DNA of 64,000 nt from Burkholderia cepacia (GCF_001718835.1 NZ_CP013443.1:558001-622000), one strand, 5' to 3'; numbered from the stretch's first letter, positions 1-14,854 are shown. Made by a program: numbers and translations. Notes: generated from the letters alone by a model not told the origin.

Positions 1-755
1 AATGCCTTCACGCCTTCCGCATAGTCGTGCGACTGACCGAGCTTGCGCTGCAGGTCGCGTTCCTGGTCGAGTTGCTGGTCGAGCGTGTTCGTGACGCTGT
101 CGCGCATCGATTGCTTGATCGATGCGATCGCGAGCGTCGGCTGCTGCGCGAGCTGGGTGGCGAGCTGGCGGACTGACGCAACGAGCGTGTCGTCGTCGAC
201 CGCGCGCCAGATCAAGCCCCATTGCTCGGCCTGTTCGGCGCCAAGCTTGTCGCCGGTCAGCGCGAGCCCCAGCGCGCGTGCCATGCCGACGCGTTGCGGC
301 AGGAACCATGTGCCGCCCGAATCGGGTACGAGCCCGATCTTGACGAAGGCCTGGATGAAACTGCTCGAGCGGGCGGCGAACACGAGATCGCACGCGAGCG
401 CGAGGTTCGCGCCAGCACCGGCCGCGGTGCCGTTGACGGCGGCGATGACCGGAATCGGCAAACGCTGCAGGCGGCGGATCAGCGGATTGAAGTGCTCGTC
501 GATCAGCGTGCCGAGGTCGGTGGACGCGCCCGGCGTGAAGTCGAGGTCGGCCAGGTCCTGGCCCGCGCAGAAGCCGCGCCCCGCGCCTGTCAGGATCAGC
601 GCGCGCGCACCGGCCGCTTCGACGTCATCGAGTGCCGACTGCAGTTCGCGATGCATCGCCCGCGTAAAGCTGTTCAGCTTGTCGGGGCGGTTGAGGGTAA
701 TCGTGGCCACGTTCGAGGCGTGATCGATATCCAGCTGAATCGCCTGATAGGACAT
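1..755 (-). CDS. paaG: 2-(1,2-epoxy-1,2-dihydrophenyl)acetyl-CoA isomerase PaaG (3' end cut by the window)
   Basis: A crotonase-fold enzyme of aerobic phenylacetate catabolism; PaaG isomerises ring-epoxidised phenylacetyl-CoA to the oxepin form. The start is the ATG at 755-753, reading MSYQAIQLDI. Visible signatures are GFCAGQDLADLD (about residues 61-72), the oxyanion-hole region NGTAAGAGANLALACD (108-123) and LVPDSGGT, whose Asp145 corresponds to the conserved PaaG aspartate. About 251 residues are present of a usual 262 or so; the C-terminus lies beyond base 1. It follows the thiolase gene by 45 bp on the same strand and is probably the distal gene of a paaN-thiolase-paaG operon. A generic enoyl-CoA hydratase is possible, but the context and the aspartate favour PaaG. 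Confidence 0.9.
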   Translation of the reverse strand, partial: MSYQAIQLDIDHASNVATITLNRPDKLNSFTRAMHRELQSALDDVEAAGARALILTGAGRGFCAGQDLADLDFTPGASTDLGTLIDEHFNPLIRRLQRLPIPVIAAVNGTAAGAGANLALACDLVFAARSSSFIQAFVKIGLVPDSGGTWFLPQRVGMARALGLALTGDKLGAEQAEQWGLIWRAVDDDTLVASVRQLATQLAQQPTLAIASIKQSMRDSVTNTLDQQLDQERDLQRKLGQSHDYAEGVKA

Positions 756-800
756 GCAGTGTCTCCTTCATGACTTCGTTATAGGCGCGCGGTGCGGTGG

Positions 801-2003
<1,203 letters not shown>

Positions 2004-2090
2004 GGGCGTATCGGTGAGCAACGAACCCGCCGGGTGGCGGATTCGTTCATGGTAGAGAACGTGGCGGCGTTTGCACGTCGACCATTCGGG

Positions 2091-3797
2091 TTATGCGGGC
2101 TGGCCAGCTTCCGCGGGTGCCGCTTTCGGCGCAACATGGACGCGGCTTTGCACCACGCGGAACCGGTTGGCGACGAATGCCGGGTCGGCCAGCGCAGCGT
2201 TGGCCGCCGGGTTCGCGCCCGTGCCGTGGAAATCCGAGAACGCTGCCGACTGGTTCACGAACACGCCGCCGGTCAGGTTGATCGACAGCGCGACGCCGCC
2301 GCGCACCGCCGCGTCGTGTGCGGCGTCGACGATGGTTTCGTCGGTACTGTAGACGGAGAGCGTCAGCGCGCCATGCTCTGCCGCGATTTCACCGGCGAGA
2401 TCGAGCGACTGCGCGGTCGAGTCGGTTGCGATCACGAACGAGATCGGGCCGAACCACTCCTGCGTGAATTTCTCGCGATCGGCCACGTCGAGTTGCAGCA
2501 CGAGCGGTGTGCGCACGCGGGCATCGGGGAACGCGGGGTGCTGCAGGGCAAGGCTGTCGGCGAGCACGCGGCCGAGCTGGCGGGCGTCGTCGATGCGCGC
2601 GGTCACGCCTTCGTTCTGGATCGCGCCGATCAGTTCGACCGAGCGTGCCGGGTCGCCGGTGAGTTTTTGTACTGCGACGGCGATTGCCTGTGCGACTTCG
2701 TCGAAGCTCGCATGGCCGTCCGCCGTCCGGATGCCGTCGCGCGGCACGTAGATGTTCTGCGGTGCCGTGCACATCTGGCCGGAGTACAGCGCCAGCGAGA
2801 AAGCGATGTTCTTGGCGGTGGCCTTCAGGTCGTCGGTCGAGTCGATCACGATCTGGTTGACACCCGCCTTCTCCGTATAGACCTGTGCCTGGTGGGCATG
2901 GCGTTCGAGCCACGTGCCGTTTTGCGTGCTGCCGGTGAAGTCGATCAGCTTGATCTGGGGGCGCAGCGCGAGATCCTGAACGAGTGCGCCGTCGTTGGGT
3001 TCGGTCGCGAGGAGCGTGACGACGTTCGGATCGAATCCGGCTTCGCGCAGTACGTCGCGAGCGATCCGGACCGTGATTGCGAGAGGCAGGATCGCGCCCG
3101 GATGCGGTTTGACGATCACGGTGTTGCCGGTGGCCAGATCGGCGAACAATCCCGGGTAGCCGTTCCAGGTCGGGAACGTGCAGCAGCCGAGCACGAGGCC
3201 GGTGCCGCGCGGGACGATCGTGTAGCGCTTGTGCATCGCGAGCGGCGGGTTCTTGCCTTGCGGCTTCTCCCAGTGCGCATCGGCCGGAATGCGGCGCAGT
3301 TCGTCCCACGCATAGGCAACTGCCTCGAGCGCGCGATCCTGCGCGTGCGGGCCGCCGGCCTGGAACGCCATCATGAATGCCTGCCCCGTGGTGTGCATCA
3401 CGCTGTAGGCGATCTCGAAGCTCGCACGATTCAGGCGTGCGAGGATTTCGAGGCTGACGCCGATCCAGGCGCTCGGTCCGGCCTTGCGCCACGCGGGCTG
3501 GGCTGCCGCCGCCGCGGCGATCAGCGCATCGGGCGTCGATTTCGGATACCGCACGCCCAATCCGATGCCGTACGGCGACCGTTCCGCGCCGACCGTTTCT
3601 CCGGACGCCGGCTGGTCGAGCGCGAACGTCTTGTCGAGGTGTGACTTGAACGCGGCCTCGCCATCTGCGTTCGCGCTTTCCCCGTACACTTTGGGGCTCG
3701 GCATTTCGGCGAACGGGCTCCAGTACCCGCGGCTCTCGATGGCGGCGAGTGCGTGCTTCAGCGTGTCTTCGTGCTTCGTGAACAGTGCATGGGTCAT
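2091..3797 (-). CDS. paaN: Phenylacetic acid degradation protein PaaN (aldehyde dehydrogenase type)
   Basis: A 568-residue aldehyde-dehydrogenase-fold protein of the PaaN type, which lacks the fused C-terminal MaoC hydratase domain of enteric PaaZ. It is expected to oxidise the ring-cleavage semialdehyde in the phenylacetyl-CoA pathway. The cofactor-binding stretch around GNTVIVKPHPGAILP and the likely catalytic Cys343 in YSGQMCTAP are visible. It is the first gene of a minus-strand set with the thiolase and paaG, and is divergent from paaF. The start at 3797-3795 (MTHALFTKHED) has only a weak ribosome binding site. Because the hydratase domain is missing, hydrolytic ring opening must come from a separate protein not seen in this window. 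Confidence 0.9.
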   Translation of the reverse strand: MTHALFTKHEDTLKHALAAIESRGYWSPFAEMPSPKVYGESANADGEAAFKSHLDKTFALDQPASGETVGAERSPYGIGLGVRYPKSTPDALIAAAAAAQPAWRKAGPSAWIGVSLEILARLNRASFEIAYSVMHTTGQAFMMAFQAGGPHAQDRALEAVAYAWDELRRIPADAHWEKPQGKNPPLAMHKRYTIVPRGTGLVLGCCTFPTWNGYPGLFADLATGNTVIVKPHPGAILPLAITVRIARDVLREAGFDPNVVTLLATEPNDGALVQDLALRPQIKLIDFTGSTQNGTWLERHAHQAQVYTEKAGVNQIVIDSTDDLKATAKNIAFSLALYSGQMCTAPQNIYVPRDGIRTADGHASFDEVAQAIAVAVQKLTGDPARSVELIGAIQNEGVTARIDDARQLGRVLADSLALQHPAFPDARVRTPLVLQLDVADREKFTQEWFGPISFVIATDSTAQSLDLAGEIAAEHGALTLSVYSTDETIVDAAHDAAVRGGVALSINLTGGVFVNQSAAFSDFHGTGANPAANAALADPAFVANRFRVVQSRVHVAPKAAPAEAGQPA

Positions 3798-3842
3798 GGC
3801 GGCAGCCTGATGGACGGTGAGGGGGGGTGGATCGATTAATTA

Positions 3843-3856
3843 ACCGACCGGTTGGT
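3843..3856. promoter_or_regulatory. Imperfect palindrome between paaN and paaF, candidate PaaR operator
   Basis: ACCGACCGGTTGGT is a 14-bp inverted repeat centred on CCGG with one mismatched pair, in the 129-bp divergent region of paaN and paaF. TetR-family PaaR is known to repress Burkholderia paa promoters through a palindrome of this general composition. The position suits simultaneous control of both directions. The link to PaaR is inferred from context. Confidence 0.6.
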
Positions 3857-3926
3857 CGGAGAATGGTAGCATCAAACTATTCGCATGTGCGAGGCGTTTC
3901 TCATTTCATTGATCGAGGAGAAATAG

Positions 3927-4703
3927 ATGGCTTACGAGAACATCCTGGTGGAGACCCGGGGGCGTGTCGGGCTGGTTACGCTGAACCGTCCGAAGGCGCT
4001 GAATGCGCTGAACGATGCACTGATGGATGAACTGGGTGATGCGCTGAAGGCGTTCGATGCGGACGATGGCATCGGCGCGATCGTCGTGACCGGGAGCGAG
4101 AAGGCGTTCGCGGCTGGCGCGGACATCGGCATGATGGCGACCTATTCCTATATGGATGTCTACCGGGGCGACTACATCACACGTAACTGGGAGACGATTC
4201 GAGAAATCCGCAAGCCGATCATTGCGGCGGTGTCGGGCTTTGCGCTGGGCGGTGGCTGCGAGCTGGCCATGATGTGCGACATCATCTTCGCGGCGGACAC
4301 GGCCAAGTTCGGCCAGCCGGAAATCAAGCTGGGCGTCATGCCGGGTGCGGGCGGTACGCAGCGTCTGCCGCGCGCGGTGTCGAAGGCGAAGGCGATGGAC
4401 ATGTGCCTGACGGCCCGCTTCATGGATGCAGCCGAAGCGGAGCGTGCCGGGCTCGTGTCGCGTGTGCTGCCGGCCGACACGCTGCTTGACGAGGCGATTG
4501 CCGCCGCAGCGACGATCGCCGAGTTTTCGCTGCCGGCGGTCATGATGGTCAAGGAGTCGGTGAATCGTGCGTACGAGACGACGCTGGCCGAGGGTGTTCA
4601 CTTCGAGCGCCGGCTGTTCCATTCGCTGTTCGCGACCGAAGACCAGAAGGAGGGGATGGCGGCCTTCGTTGAAAAGCGGAAGCCGGTGTTCAAGCACCGC
4701 TGA
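3927..4703 (+). CDS. paaF: 2,3-dehydroadipyl-CoA hydratase / enoyl-CoA hydratase PaaF
   Basis: A 258-residue classical enoyl-CoA hydratase. Both catalytic glutamates are present: Glu112 in GGGCELAMMCD and Glu132 in FGQPEIKLG, with the oxyanion region FAAGADIGMM near residues 61-70. In phenylacetate catabolism PaaF hydrates 2,3-dehydroadipyl-CoA to 3-hydroxyadipyl-CoA. The start ATG at 3927 follows the ribosome binding site GAGGAG by a good distance. It is divergent from paaN and followed by a strong terminator at 4742, so it is probably monocistronic. A role in general fatty acid oxidation cannot be excluded, since the fold and active site are generic. Confidence 0.9.
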   Translation: MAYENILVETRGRVGLVTLNRPKALNALNDALMDELGDALKAFDADDGIGAIVVTGSEKAFAAGADIGMMATYSYMDVYRGDYITRNWETIREIRKPIIAAVSGFALGGGCELAMMCDIIFAADTAKFGQPEIKLGVMPGAGGTQRLPRAVSKAKAMDMCLTARFMDAAEAERAGLVSRVLPADTLLDEAIAAAATIAEFSLPAVMMVKESVNRAYETTLAEGVHFERRLFHSLFATEDQKEGMAAFVEKRKPVFKHR

Positions 4704-4741
4704 CGGACGGTCATACTGGGCGAGCCCCGATTCATCCGCGT

Positions 4742-4777
4742 AAAAGCCCCGGTGCGCGGCAGCGCACCGGGGCTTTT
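4742..4777 (+). terminator. Rho-independent terminator of paaF
   Basis: A perfect 16-bp inverted repeat, AAAAGCCCCGGTGCGC with its complement, around a GGCA loop and ending in TTTT. It stands 38 bp after the paaF stop and separates the gene from the rRNA operon. The A-rich left side also allows bidirectional action. Confidence 0.9.
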
Positions 4778-4914
4778 GAATTTATTTCGCGAACCCCCTT
4801 GCGCTTGGCGCGGGAGGTGCTTAGAATCACGCCTCTTTCGCGCTAACGGAAACGCGGCGCGGAAGGGGGAGGAAGTTGAACCCCGCAGTCGCAACGATGC
4901 AGTGTAAAAAGTTG

Positions 4915-4943
4915 TTGACGAGCGGCGAAACACGGTTCATAAT
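4915..4943 (+). promoter_or_regulatory. rRNA operon promoter
   Basis: TTGACG (4915-4920) and CATAAT (4938-4943) are separated by 17 bp, near consensus for the housekeeping sigma factor. An A-rich stretch just upstream (TGTAAAAAG) could act as an UP element. It lies about 250 bp before the 16S gene. Confidence 0.8.
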
Positions 4944-5190
4944 CTCGCTTCTCTGCTGCTGAAAACGCAGCGCTGCTGAGAAACGACGAAGTTCCTCGCA
5001 GATTGCTCTTTAAAAATTAACAGCCGATAAGTGTGGGCGCTTGATGGCAGCGAGCTGATCCTCGGATCAGATAGCAAAAGTATCAAGAGTCTCACACTAA
5101 AGTAAGTCAGGTTTATGAAGTAATTCATATTCCTGTCAGCTTTGAGTGAGCGACCGGTTCTTAACCGAACCGAAAACAGTAACAGGTTTA
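4944..5190 (+). other. Transcribed rRNA leader with boxA
   Basis: This stretch between promoter and 16S holds no gene. It contains TGCTCTTTAA (5004-5013), a boxA-like antitermination element of the NusB/S10 type, which keeps RNA polymerase processive across the operon. The rest is the 16S leader, whose sequence pairs with the region after the 16S gene to form the processing stalk in other bacteria. Confidence 0.65.
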
Positions 5191-6720
<1,530 letters not shown>

Positions 6721-6783
6721 CCAGAGCTATCTCGCACAAGTTGAGCGCTCACGCTTATCGGCTGTAAATTAGGACAGACTCAG

Positions 6784-6860
6784 GGGTCTGTAGCTCAGTC
6801 GGTTAGAGCACCGTCTTGATAAGGCGGGGGTCGTTGGTTCGAATCCAACCAGACCCACCA
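6784..6860 (+). tRNA. tRNA-Ile (GAT)
   Basis: A 77-nt cloverleaf with acceptor GGGTCTG/CAGACCC, anticodon GAT at 6818-6820 in loop CTTGATAAG, T-arm GGTTCGAATCC and encoded CCA. It sits in the 16S-23S spacer as in most proteobacterial rRNA operons. Confidence 0.98.
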
Positions 6861-6897
6861 TTGTCTGACGTGGAAACCTGAGAGTCTCTGTACACAT

Positions 6898-6973
6898 GGG
6901 GGCATAGCTCAGCTGGGAGAGCACCTGCTTTGCAAGCAGGGGGTCGTCGGTTCGATCCCGTCTGCCTCCACCA
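6898..6973 (+). tRNA. tRNA-Ala (TGC)
   Basis: A 76-nt cloverleaf with acceptor GGGGGCA/TGCCTCC (one G-T pair), anticodon TGC at 6931-6933 and encoded CCA. It is the second spacer tRNA, 37 bp after tRNA-Ile. Confidence 0.98.
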
Positions 6974-7071
6974 CAATCTTCAATGCGAAGTGCTTGGTTC
7001 GAAAGCGAACCGAGGATTTGGCATTGGCGATTGAGCCAGTCAGAGTGATGCAGGTAACTGTATCGGCTGTC

Positions 7072-7082
7072 GTTCTTTAACA
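7072..7082 (+). promoter_or_regulatory. Second boxA in the 16S-23S spacer
   Basis: GTTCTTTAACA matches the boxA antitermination core and lies about 175 bp before the 23S gene, where many rRNA operons repeat this element. The rest of the 6974-7256 spacer shows no gene. Confidence 0.65.
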
Positions 7083-7256
7083 ATCTGGAAGAAGTAAGTA
7101 ATTTGGATAGCGCAAGCGTCTTTGAGATGGACGTGGAAACTATCCGGGTTGTGATTGTATCGATGTATCTCAAGATGATTCGAACTTCATGTTCGGCTCA
7201 ATTGGAATACGGCACAACGCGAGAACTCAACCTGTAACGAGACAGACTCGTTATAG

Positions 7257-10230
<2,974 letters not shown>

Positions 10231-10407
10231 ATAACAAGGCTGTCTCGATAGCCGTTAGCGCTTCAGCGCTTACGGATATCGAGCGTCGAGTGCAAGGCAC
10301 TCGACGTACTGCGGTTGAAGTGCCGCGTATGTGTGAGATACACACAACCTAAATTACTGCTTCTTCCCAGATTGGTTCTGTTGCCAAGCCAGCAGAACAA
10401 CCCTCTT

Positions 10408-10523
10408 TGCCTGATGACCATAGCGAGTCGGTCCCACCCCTTCCCATCCCGAACAGGACCGTGAAACGACTCTACGCCGATGATAGTGCGGATTCCCGTG
10501 TGAAAGTAGGTAATCGTCAGGCT
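10408..10523 (+). rRNA. rrf: 5S ribosomal RNA
   Basis: Starts TGCCTGATGACC and ends GTAATCGTCAGGCT, with the ends complementary. The internal CCCATCCCGAACAGG is the conserved loop region. The length is about 116 nt. It lies 177 bp after the 23S gene and just before the operon terminator. Confidence 0.95.
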
Positions 10524-10534
10524 CCCTAAGCCAG

Positions 10535-10564
10535 AAACCCCCGCCCGATCAGGCGGGGGTTTTT
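10535..10564 (+). terminator. rRNA operon terminator
   Basis: AAACCCCCGCC pairs with GGCGGGGGTTT across a CGATCA loop and runs into a T tract. The 11-bp perfect stem lies 11 bp after the 5S gene. The following 10565-10815 holds no gene I can support. Confidence 0.93.
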
Positions 10565-10815
10565 GCGTTTCCGGCGACGGAAATGGCACCGGGCCCGCCG
10601 GCGCACGGAAATGTTACCCATCACCTCGCCCGAGACTGGTGGCCAGAAGGCTAGTAGAGATCCCAGCCTTCTCGCGAACGCTCCGTTCGCCCCCCGATTC
10701 TCGCAATCTCCCTCCGTCCTCATCGAAGCACGAGGCGATTTCTCGTCACGAAATCGACACTTTGCCGCTCGCCTCCGCCGTAAAATCCTCTAATCCCCAA
10801 TCCTCGAACAAAACG

Positions 10816-12891
10816 ATGAACGCCCCTACACAGATGGCCAGGGCCGTCTGCCCGCATGATTGTCCGGACACGTGCGCAATGCGCGTGACCGTCGAAAACG
10901 GCAAGGCGATAAAGGTCACGGGCGATCCTGACCATCCGCCGACACAAGGCGTGTTGTGCACGAAAGTCAGCCGATATGCCGATCGCGTTCATCATCCCGA
11001 TCGCCTCACCGTTCCGCTCAAGCGTGTCGGTGCCAAAGGGGAAGGGCATTTCGTACCGATCAGCTGGGGCGAGGCGTTCGACGAGATCGGCCGTCGTCTC
11101 TGTGAAATCGCGGCGCGCGCACCGGAGGCGATCCTGCCGTACAGCTATGCGGGGACGATGGGGCTCGTGCAAGGGGAGGGCATCGCCCAGCGGTTCTTCC
11201 ACAAGCTTGGCGCTTCGCGGCTCGAGCGCGCGATCTGTGCCGCCGCGGGTGCGGCAGGGCTGCGCTACACCTATGGTGGCAGTCTCGGCATGCATCTCGA
11301 GCATTTCGAGGAAAGCGAACTGATTCTGATATGGGGGGCGAACCCGATCGCGTCGAGCCTGCATTTCTGGACGCGCGCGCAGGAAGCGAAGCGTCGAGGC
11401 GCCCGTCTTGTCGCCATCGATCCGTACCGCTCGCTGACAGCGGAAAAGTGCCACCAGCACATTGCATTGCGGCCCGGCACCGATGGCGCATTCGCACTTG
11501 GCATGATGCACGTGCTGATTACCGAAGACCTGCTCGATCATGACTACATCGCCAGCCATACGCTCGGTTTCGACGCACTCAAGGAACGGGCGATGTCCTA
11601 TCCGCCGGATCGTGTCGCGCAGATCTGCGGCATCGATGCGTCGGAGTTGATCGACCTTGCGCGTCGTTACGGCGCTACCCGGAAGGCATCGATCCGCCTG
11701 AACTACGGCATGCAGCGCGTCCGCGGCGGCGGCAACGCGGTACGCGCGATCGCAAGCCTGCCGGCGCTGACGGGGGCATGGCGCGATCGGGCAGGCGGAT
11801 TGCTGCTGTCTTCTTCGGAGTGGGCGCCGGTCAATCAGCCCGCACTGTTGCGCCCGGACTTGATGCCGGGCTGGCCGCACAAGCTGCCGCGCATCATCAA
11901 CATGAACGCGATCGGCGACGCGCTGTTGCACCCGGGCGATGCCACCTTCGGGCCGAAGGTTGAAGCGGTGATCGTGTACAACTCGAATCCGGTGGCGGTC
12001 GCGCCGGACTCTTCGAAAGTCGCGGCGGGGTTCGCACGTGACGACCTGTTCACGGTCGTTCTCGAGCATTTCAAGACAGATACCGTCGATTTCGCCGACA
12101 TTGTGTTGCCGGCAACCACGCAACTCGAGCATCTGGACATCCATAAATCGTACGGCCACACCTACGTGATGGCGAACCTGCCGTCGATTCCTCCGGTGGG
12201 AGACGCGCGGCCGAATACGGAGATCTTCCGCGGGATCGCGCGCAGCATGGGGCTGGCCGAGCCCGCGCTCTATCACAGCGACGAAGAGGTCGCGCGTGCG
12301 GCGCTCCGCTGGGACGATCCGGCACTCGACAGCAATTGGGATGCGCTGAAGCAGGCGGGATGGATCAAGCTCAAGCTGCCTGACGCGCCGTTTGCGAACG
12401 GCGGCTTCAGGACCCCATCGGGCAAATGCGAGTTCTATAGCGCGCAGCTGGCGGAGATGGGGATGGATCCGGTGCCCGACTACCTGCCGCCATTCGAATC
12501 GGCCGAGGCGGCACCCGAGCTCGCCGCGCGCTATCCGCTCGCGATGATTTCGCCGCCGGCCCGTCACTTCCTGAACAGCACGTTCGTGAACGTCGACAGC
12601 CTGCGCCATACCGAAGGTGAGCCGCATCTCGACATTCACCCGGCGGATGCCGATGCGCGGGGCATCGCGGAAGGCGATCTCGTTCGCATCTTCAACGACC
12701 GCGGATCGATGCAAGCGCGTGCACGGATCACCGACCGCGCCCGGGCCGGACTCGTGGTCGGCTTGTCGATCTGGTGGAAGAAGCTGTCGCCGGACGGCAG
12801 GAACGCGAACGAGGTGACGAGCCAGGCACTCACCGATCTCGGCAATTCGGCGACGTTCTATGACTGCCTGGTCGAAGTAGCGAGAATTTGA
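10816..12891 (+). CDS. Molybdopterin-dependent oxidoreductase (formate dehydrogenase/DMSO reductase superfamily)
   Basis: A 691-residue protein of the bis-molybdopterin guanine dinucleotide superfamily. An N-terminal 4Fe-4S motif is formed by Cys12, Cys16 and Cys20 (CPHDCPDTC) and Cys48 in GVLCTK. Cofactor-binding stretches follow (LILIWGANPIASS near 170, then VEAVIVYNSNPVA), and the C-terminal MGD-binding domain begins near residue 560. No twin-arginine signal is visible, so it is probably cytoplasmic. The ATG at 10816 was chosen because the iron-sulfur motif follows directly; longer in-frame starts upstream look non-coding. No partner subunit or maturation gene is adjacent, so the substrate and electron partner cannot be named. 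Confidence 0.85.
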   Translation: MNAPTQMARAVCPHDCPDTCAMRVTVENGKAIKVTGDPDHPPTQGVLCTKVSRYADRVHHPDRLTVPLKRVGAKGEGHFVPISWGEAFDEIGRRLCEIAARAPEAILPYSYAGTMGLVQGEGIAQRFFHKLGASRLERAICAAAGAAGLRYTYGGSLGMHLEHFEESELILIWGANPIASSLHFWTRAQEAKRRGARLVAIDPYRSLTAEKCHQHIALRPGTDGAFALGMMHVLITEDLLDHDYIASHTLGFDALKERAMSYPPDRVAQICGIDASELIDLARRYGATRKASIRLNYGMQRVRGGGNAVRAIASLPALTGAWRDRAGGLLLSSSEWAPVNQPALLRPDLMPGWPHKLPRIINMNAIGDALLHPGDATFGPKVEAVIVYNSNPVAVAPDSSKVAAGFARDDLFTVVLEHFKTDTVDFADIVLPATTQLEHLDIHKSYGHTYVMANLPSIPPVGDARPNTEIFRGIARSMGLAEPALYHSDEEVARAALRWDDPALDSNWDALKQAGWIKLKLPDAPFANGGFRTPSGKCEFYSAQLAEMGMDPVPDYLPPFESAEAAPELAARYPLAMISPPARHFLNSTFVNVDSLRHTEGEPHLDIHPADADARGIAEGDLVRIFNDRGSMQARARITDRARAGLVVGLSIWWKKLSPDGRNANEVTSQALTDLGNSATFYDCLVEVARI

Positions 12892-13028
12892 CGGAAGATC
12901 GGTGCGAGCACGCGCACGTGGCCGCCGGAAGTTCGAAGGGGGTGTCTAACCCTGTTGTGCCAAGTCGAGCGAGCCGTTACGATGCGTTTTAGCACGATCA
13001 TTCGAAAATCCGTGAGGAGACGCGCAGT

Positions 13029-14702
13029 ATGGACAAAATTTGGCTGAAATCGTACCCACCCGGCGTTCCAGCCGAAATTGACGCGTCTCCTTATCCATCC
13101 GTTCCAGACCTGCTCGACGAAAGCTTCCGGCAGTACCGCGACCGCACGGCGTTCGTCTGCATGGGCAAGGGCATCACGTACGGCGAACTCGACAAGTTGT
13201 CGCGCCAGTTCGGCGCCTGGCTGCAATCGCGCGGGCTTGCGCGCGGGGCGCGCGTCGCGATCATGATGCCGAACGTGCTGCAGTACCCGGTGGCGATCGC
13301 CGCGGTACTGCGCGCGGGCTACGCCGTCGTCAACGTCAATCCGCTCTACACACCGCGCGAGCTCGAACATCAGCTGAAGGACAGCGGTGCCGAGGCGATC
13401 GTCATCCTCGAGAATTTCGCGTCGACGCTGCAGGCTGTCATCGCGAATACGAGCGTCAAGCACGTCGTCGTCGCGTCGATGGGCGATCTGCTGGGCATCA
13501 AGGGATGGCTCGTCAACTACGTCGTGCGCAACGTGAAGAAGATGGTGCCGGTGTGGCAGCTTCCGGCCTACACCCGATTCAAGGCCGCGCTGTCGGAAGG
13601 CGCGCGGCAGACATTCAAGGCGCAGAAGATCGGCCCCGACGACGTCGCGTTCCTGCAATACACGGGCGGGACGACAGGCGTGGCGAAGGGGGCGACGCTG
13701 CTGCACCGGAACATCGTGTCGAACGTGCTGCAGGCAGGCGCCTGGCACCATCCGGCTCATGAGAAGTTCCCGGAGGTGAAACAGTTCGTGACCGTTGTCG
13801 CGCTGCCGCTGTATCACGTGTTCGCGCTGACCGTCTGCGGTTTCCTGACGATGCGTACCGGGGGCATGGGCATCCTGATTCCGAACCCGCGCGACATCGC
13901 CGGCATGATCAAGGAGCTGAAGGGCTACCAGATCTCGACGATCCCGGCGGTCAACACGCTGTATAACGCGCTGCTGAACCACCCCGAATTCAATCAGCTC
14001 GACCTGTCGAAGCTCGTGATCGCCAACGGCGGTGGCATGGCGATCCAGGAAGGCGTTGCGAAACGCTGGTATGAAAAGACCCATACGGCGATCATCGAAG
14101 GATACGGGCTGTCCGAAACGTCGCCGGTCGCGACCTGCAACCCGGTGACGGCGACCGAATACAGCGGGACGATCGGCTTGCCGCTGCCGTCGACCGAAGT
14201 GGCGATTCGCGACGATGCAGGCAACGACGTCGCGCTCGGCGAACCCGGCGAGATTTGCATCCGCGGGCCGCAGGTGATGGCCGGCTACTGGAATCGGCCG
14301 GACGAGACCGCGAAGGTCATGTTCGCGGACGGCTTCTTCAAGACGGGCGACGTCGGCGTGATGGATGCGCGGGGTTACGTGAAGATCGTCGACCGGAAGA
14401 AGGACATGATTCTCGTATCGGGCTTCAACGTGTACCCGAACGAAGTCGAGGACGTGGTGGCGTCGCATCCGGGCGTGTTCGAGGTGGCGGCTGTCGGCGT
14501 GCCCGACGAGCATTCCGGCGAAGCCGTGAAGCTGTTCATCGTGAAGAAGGACCCTGCGCTCACCGACAAGGACATCCTCGCCTACTGCAAGGAGCGCCTC
14601 ACGGGCTACAAGCGGCCGAAGCTGGTCGAGTTCCGTACGGAGCTGCCGAAAACGAACGTCGGCAAGATCCTGCGGCGCGAATTGCGCGACGGACGCGCCT
14701 GA
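13029..14702 (+). CDS. fadD: Long-chain fatty acid--CoA ligase
   Basis: A 557-residue adenylate-forming enzyme that activates fatty acids to acyl-CoA with ATP, feeding beta-oxidation at the inner membrane. The AMP-binding signature YTGGTTGVAKGA starts at residue 211. Downstream are YGLSETSP, the GEICIRGPQVM stretch, KTGDVGVMD and the C-terminal KTNVGKILRRELR, whose lysine is the conserved adenylation residue. Its length matches E. coli FadD. It stands alone: 137 bp after the oxidoreductase, with its own terminator at 14722. Confidence 0.93.
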   Translation: MDKIWLKSYPPGVPAEIDASPYPSVPDLLDESFRQYRDRTAFVCMGKGITYGELDKLSRQFGAWLQSRGLARGARVAIMMPNVLQYPVAIAAVLRAGYAVVNVNPLYTPRELEHQLKDSGAEAIVILENFASTLQAVIANTSVKHVVVASMGDLLGIKGWLVNYVVRNVKKMVPVWQLPAYTRFKAALSEGARQTFKAQKIGPDDVAFLQYTGGTTGVAKGATLLHRNIVSNVLQAGAWHHPAHEKFPEVKQFVTVVALPLYHVFALTVCGFLTMRTGGMGILIPNPRDIAGMIKELKGYQISTIPAVNTLYNALLNHPEFNQLDLSKLVIANGGGMAIQEGVAKRWYEKTHTAIIEGYGLSETSPVATCNPVTATEYSGTIGLPLPSTEVAIRDDAGNDVALGEPGEICIRGPQVMAGYWNRPDETAKVMFADGFFKTGDVGVMDARGYVKIVDRKKDMILVSGFNVYPNEVEDVVASHPGVFEVAAVGVPDEHSGEAVKLFIVKKDPALTDKDILAYCKERLTGYKRPKLVEFRTELPKTNVGKILRRELRDGRA

Positions 14703-14721
14703 CGGGGCGAACGAACCACAG

Positions 14722-14750
14722 AACCCGGCTTCGGCTGGGTTTTCTTTTTT
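14722..14750 (+). terminator. fadD terminator
   Basis: AACCCGGC and GCTGGGTT pair (one mismatch) around a TTCG tetraloop, followed by TTTCTTTTTTT. It lies 20 bp after the fadD stop. Confidence 0.85.
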
Positions 14751-14795
14751 TCAGGCTGCCCCCACGCGTTTCCGATCGCCACAGTTCGCTGCAGA

Positions 14796-14824
14796 AAAAA
14801 GAAAAAGGCGCCCGGAGGCGCCTT
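14796..14824 (-). terminator. Porin gene terminator
   Basis: On the minus strand AAGGCGCC TCCG GGCGCCTT is followed by TTTTCTTTTTT. It lies 30 bp beyond the porin stop and, with the fadD terminator, separates two convergent genes. Confidence 0.88.
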
Positions 14825-14854
14825 CAATATGCTGCGGCTTGTCAGGCAAGCTGA

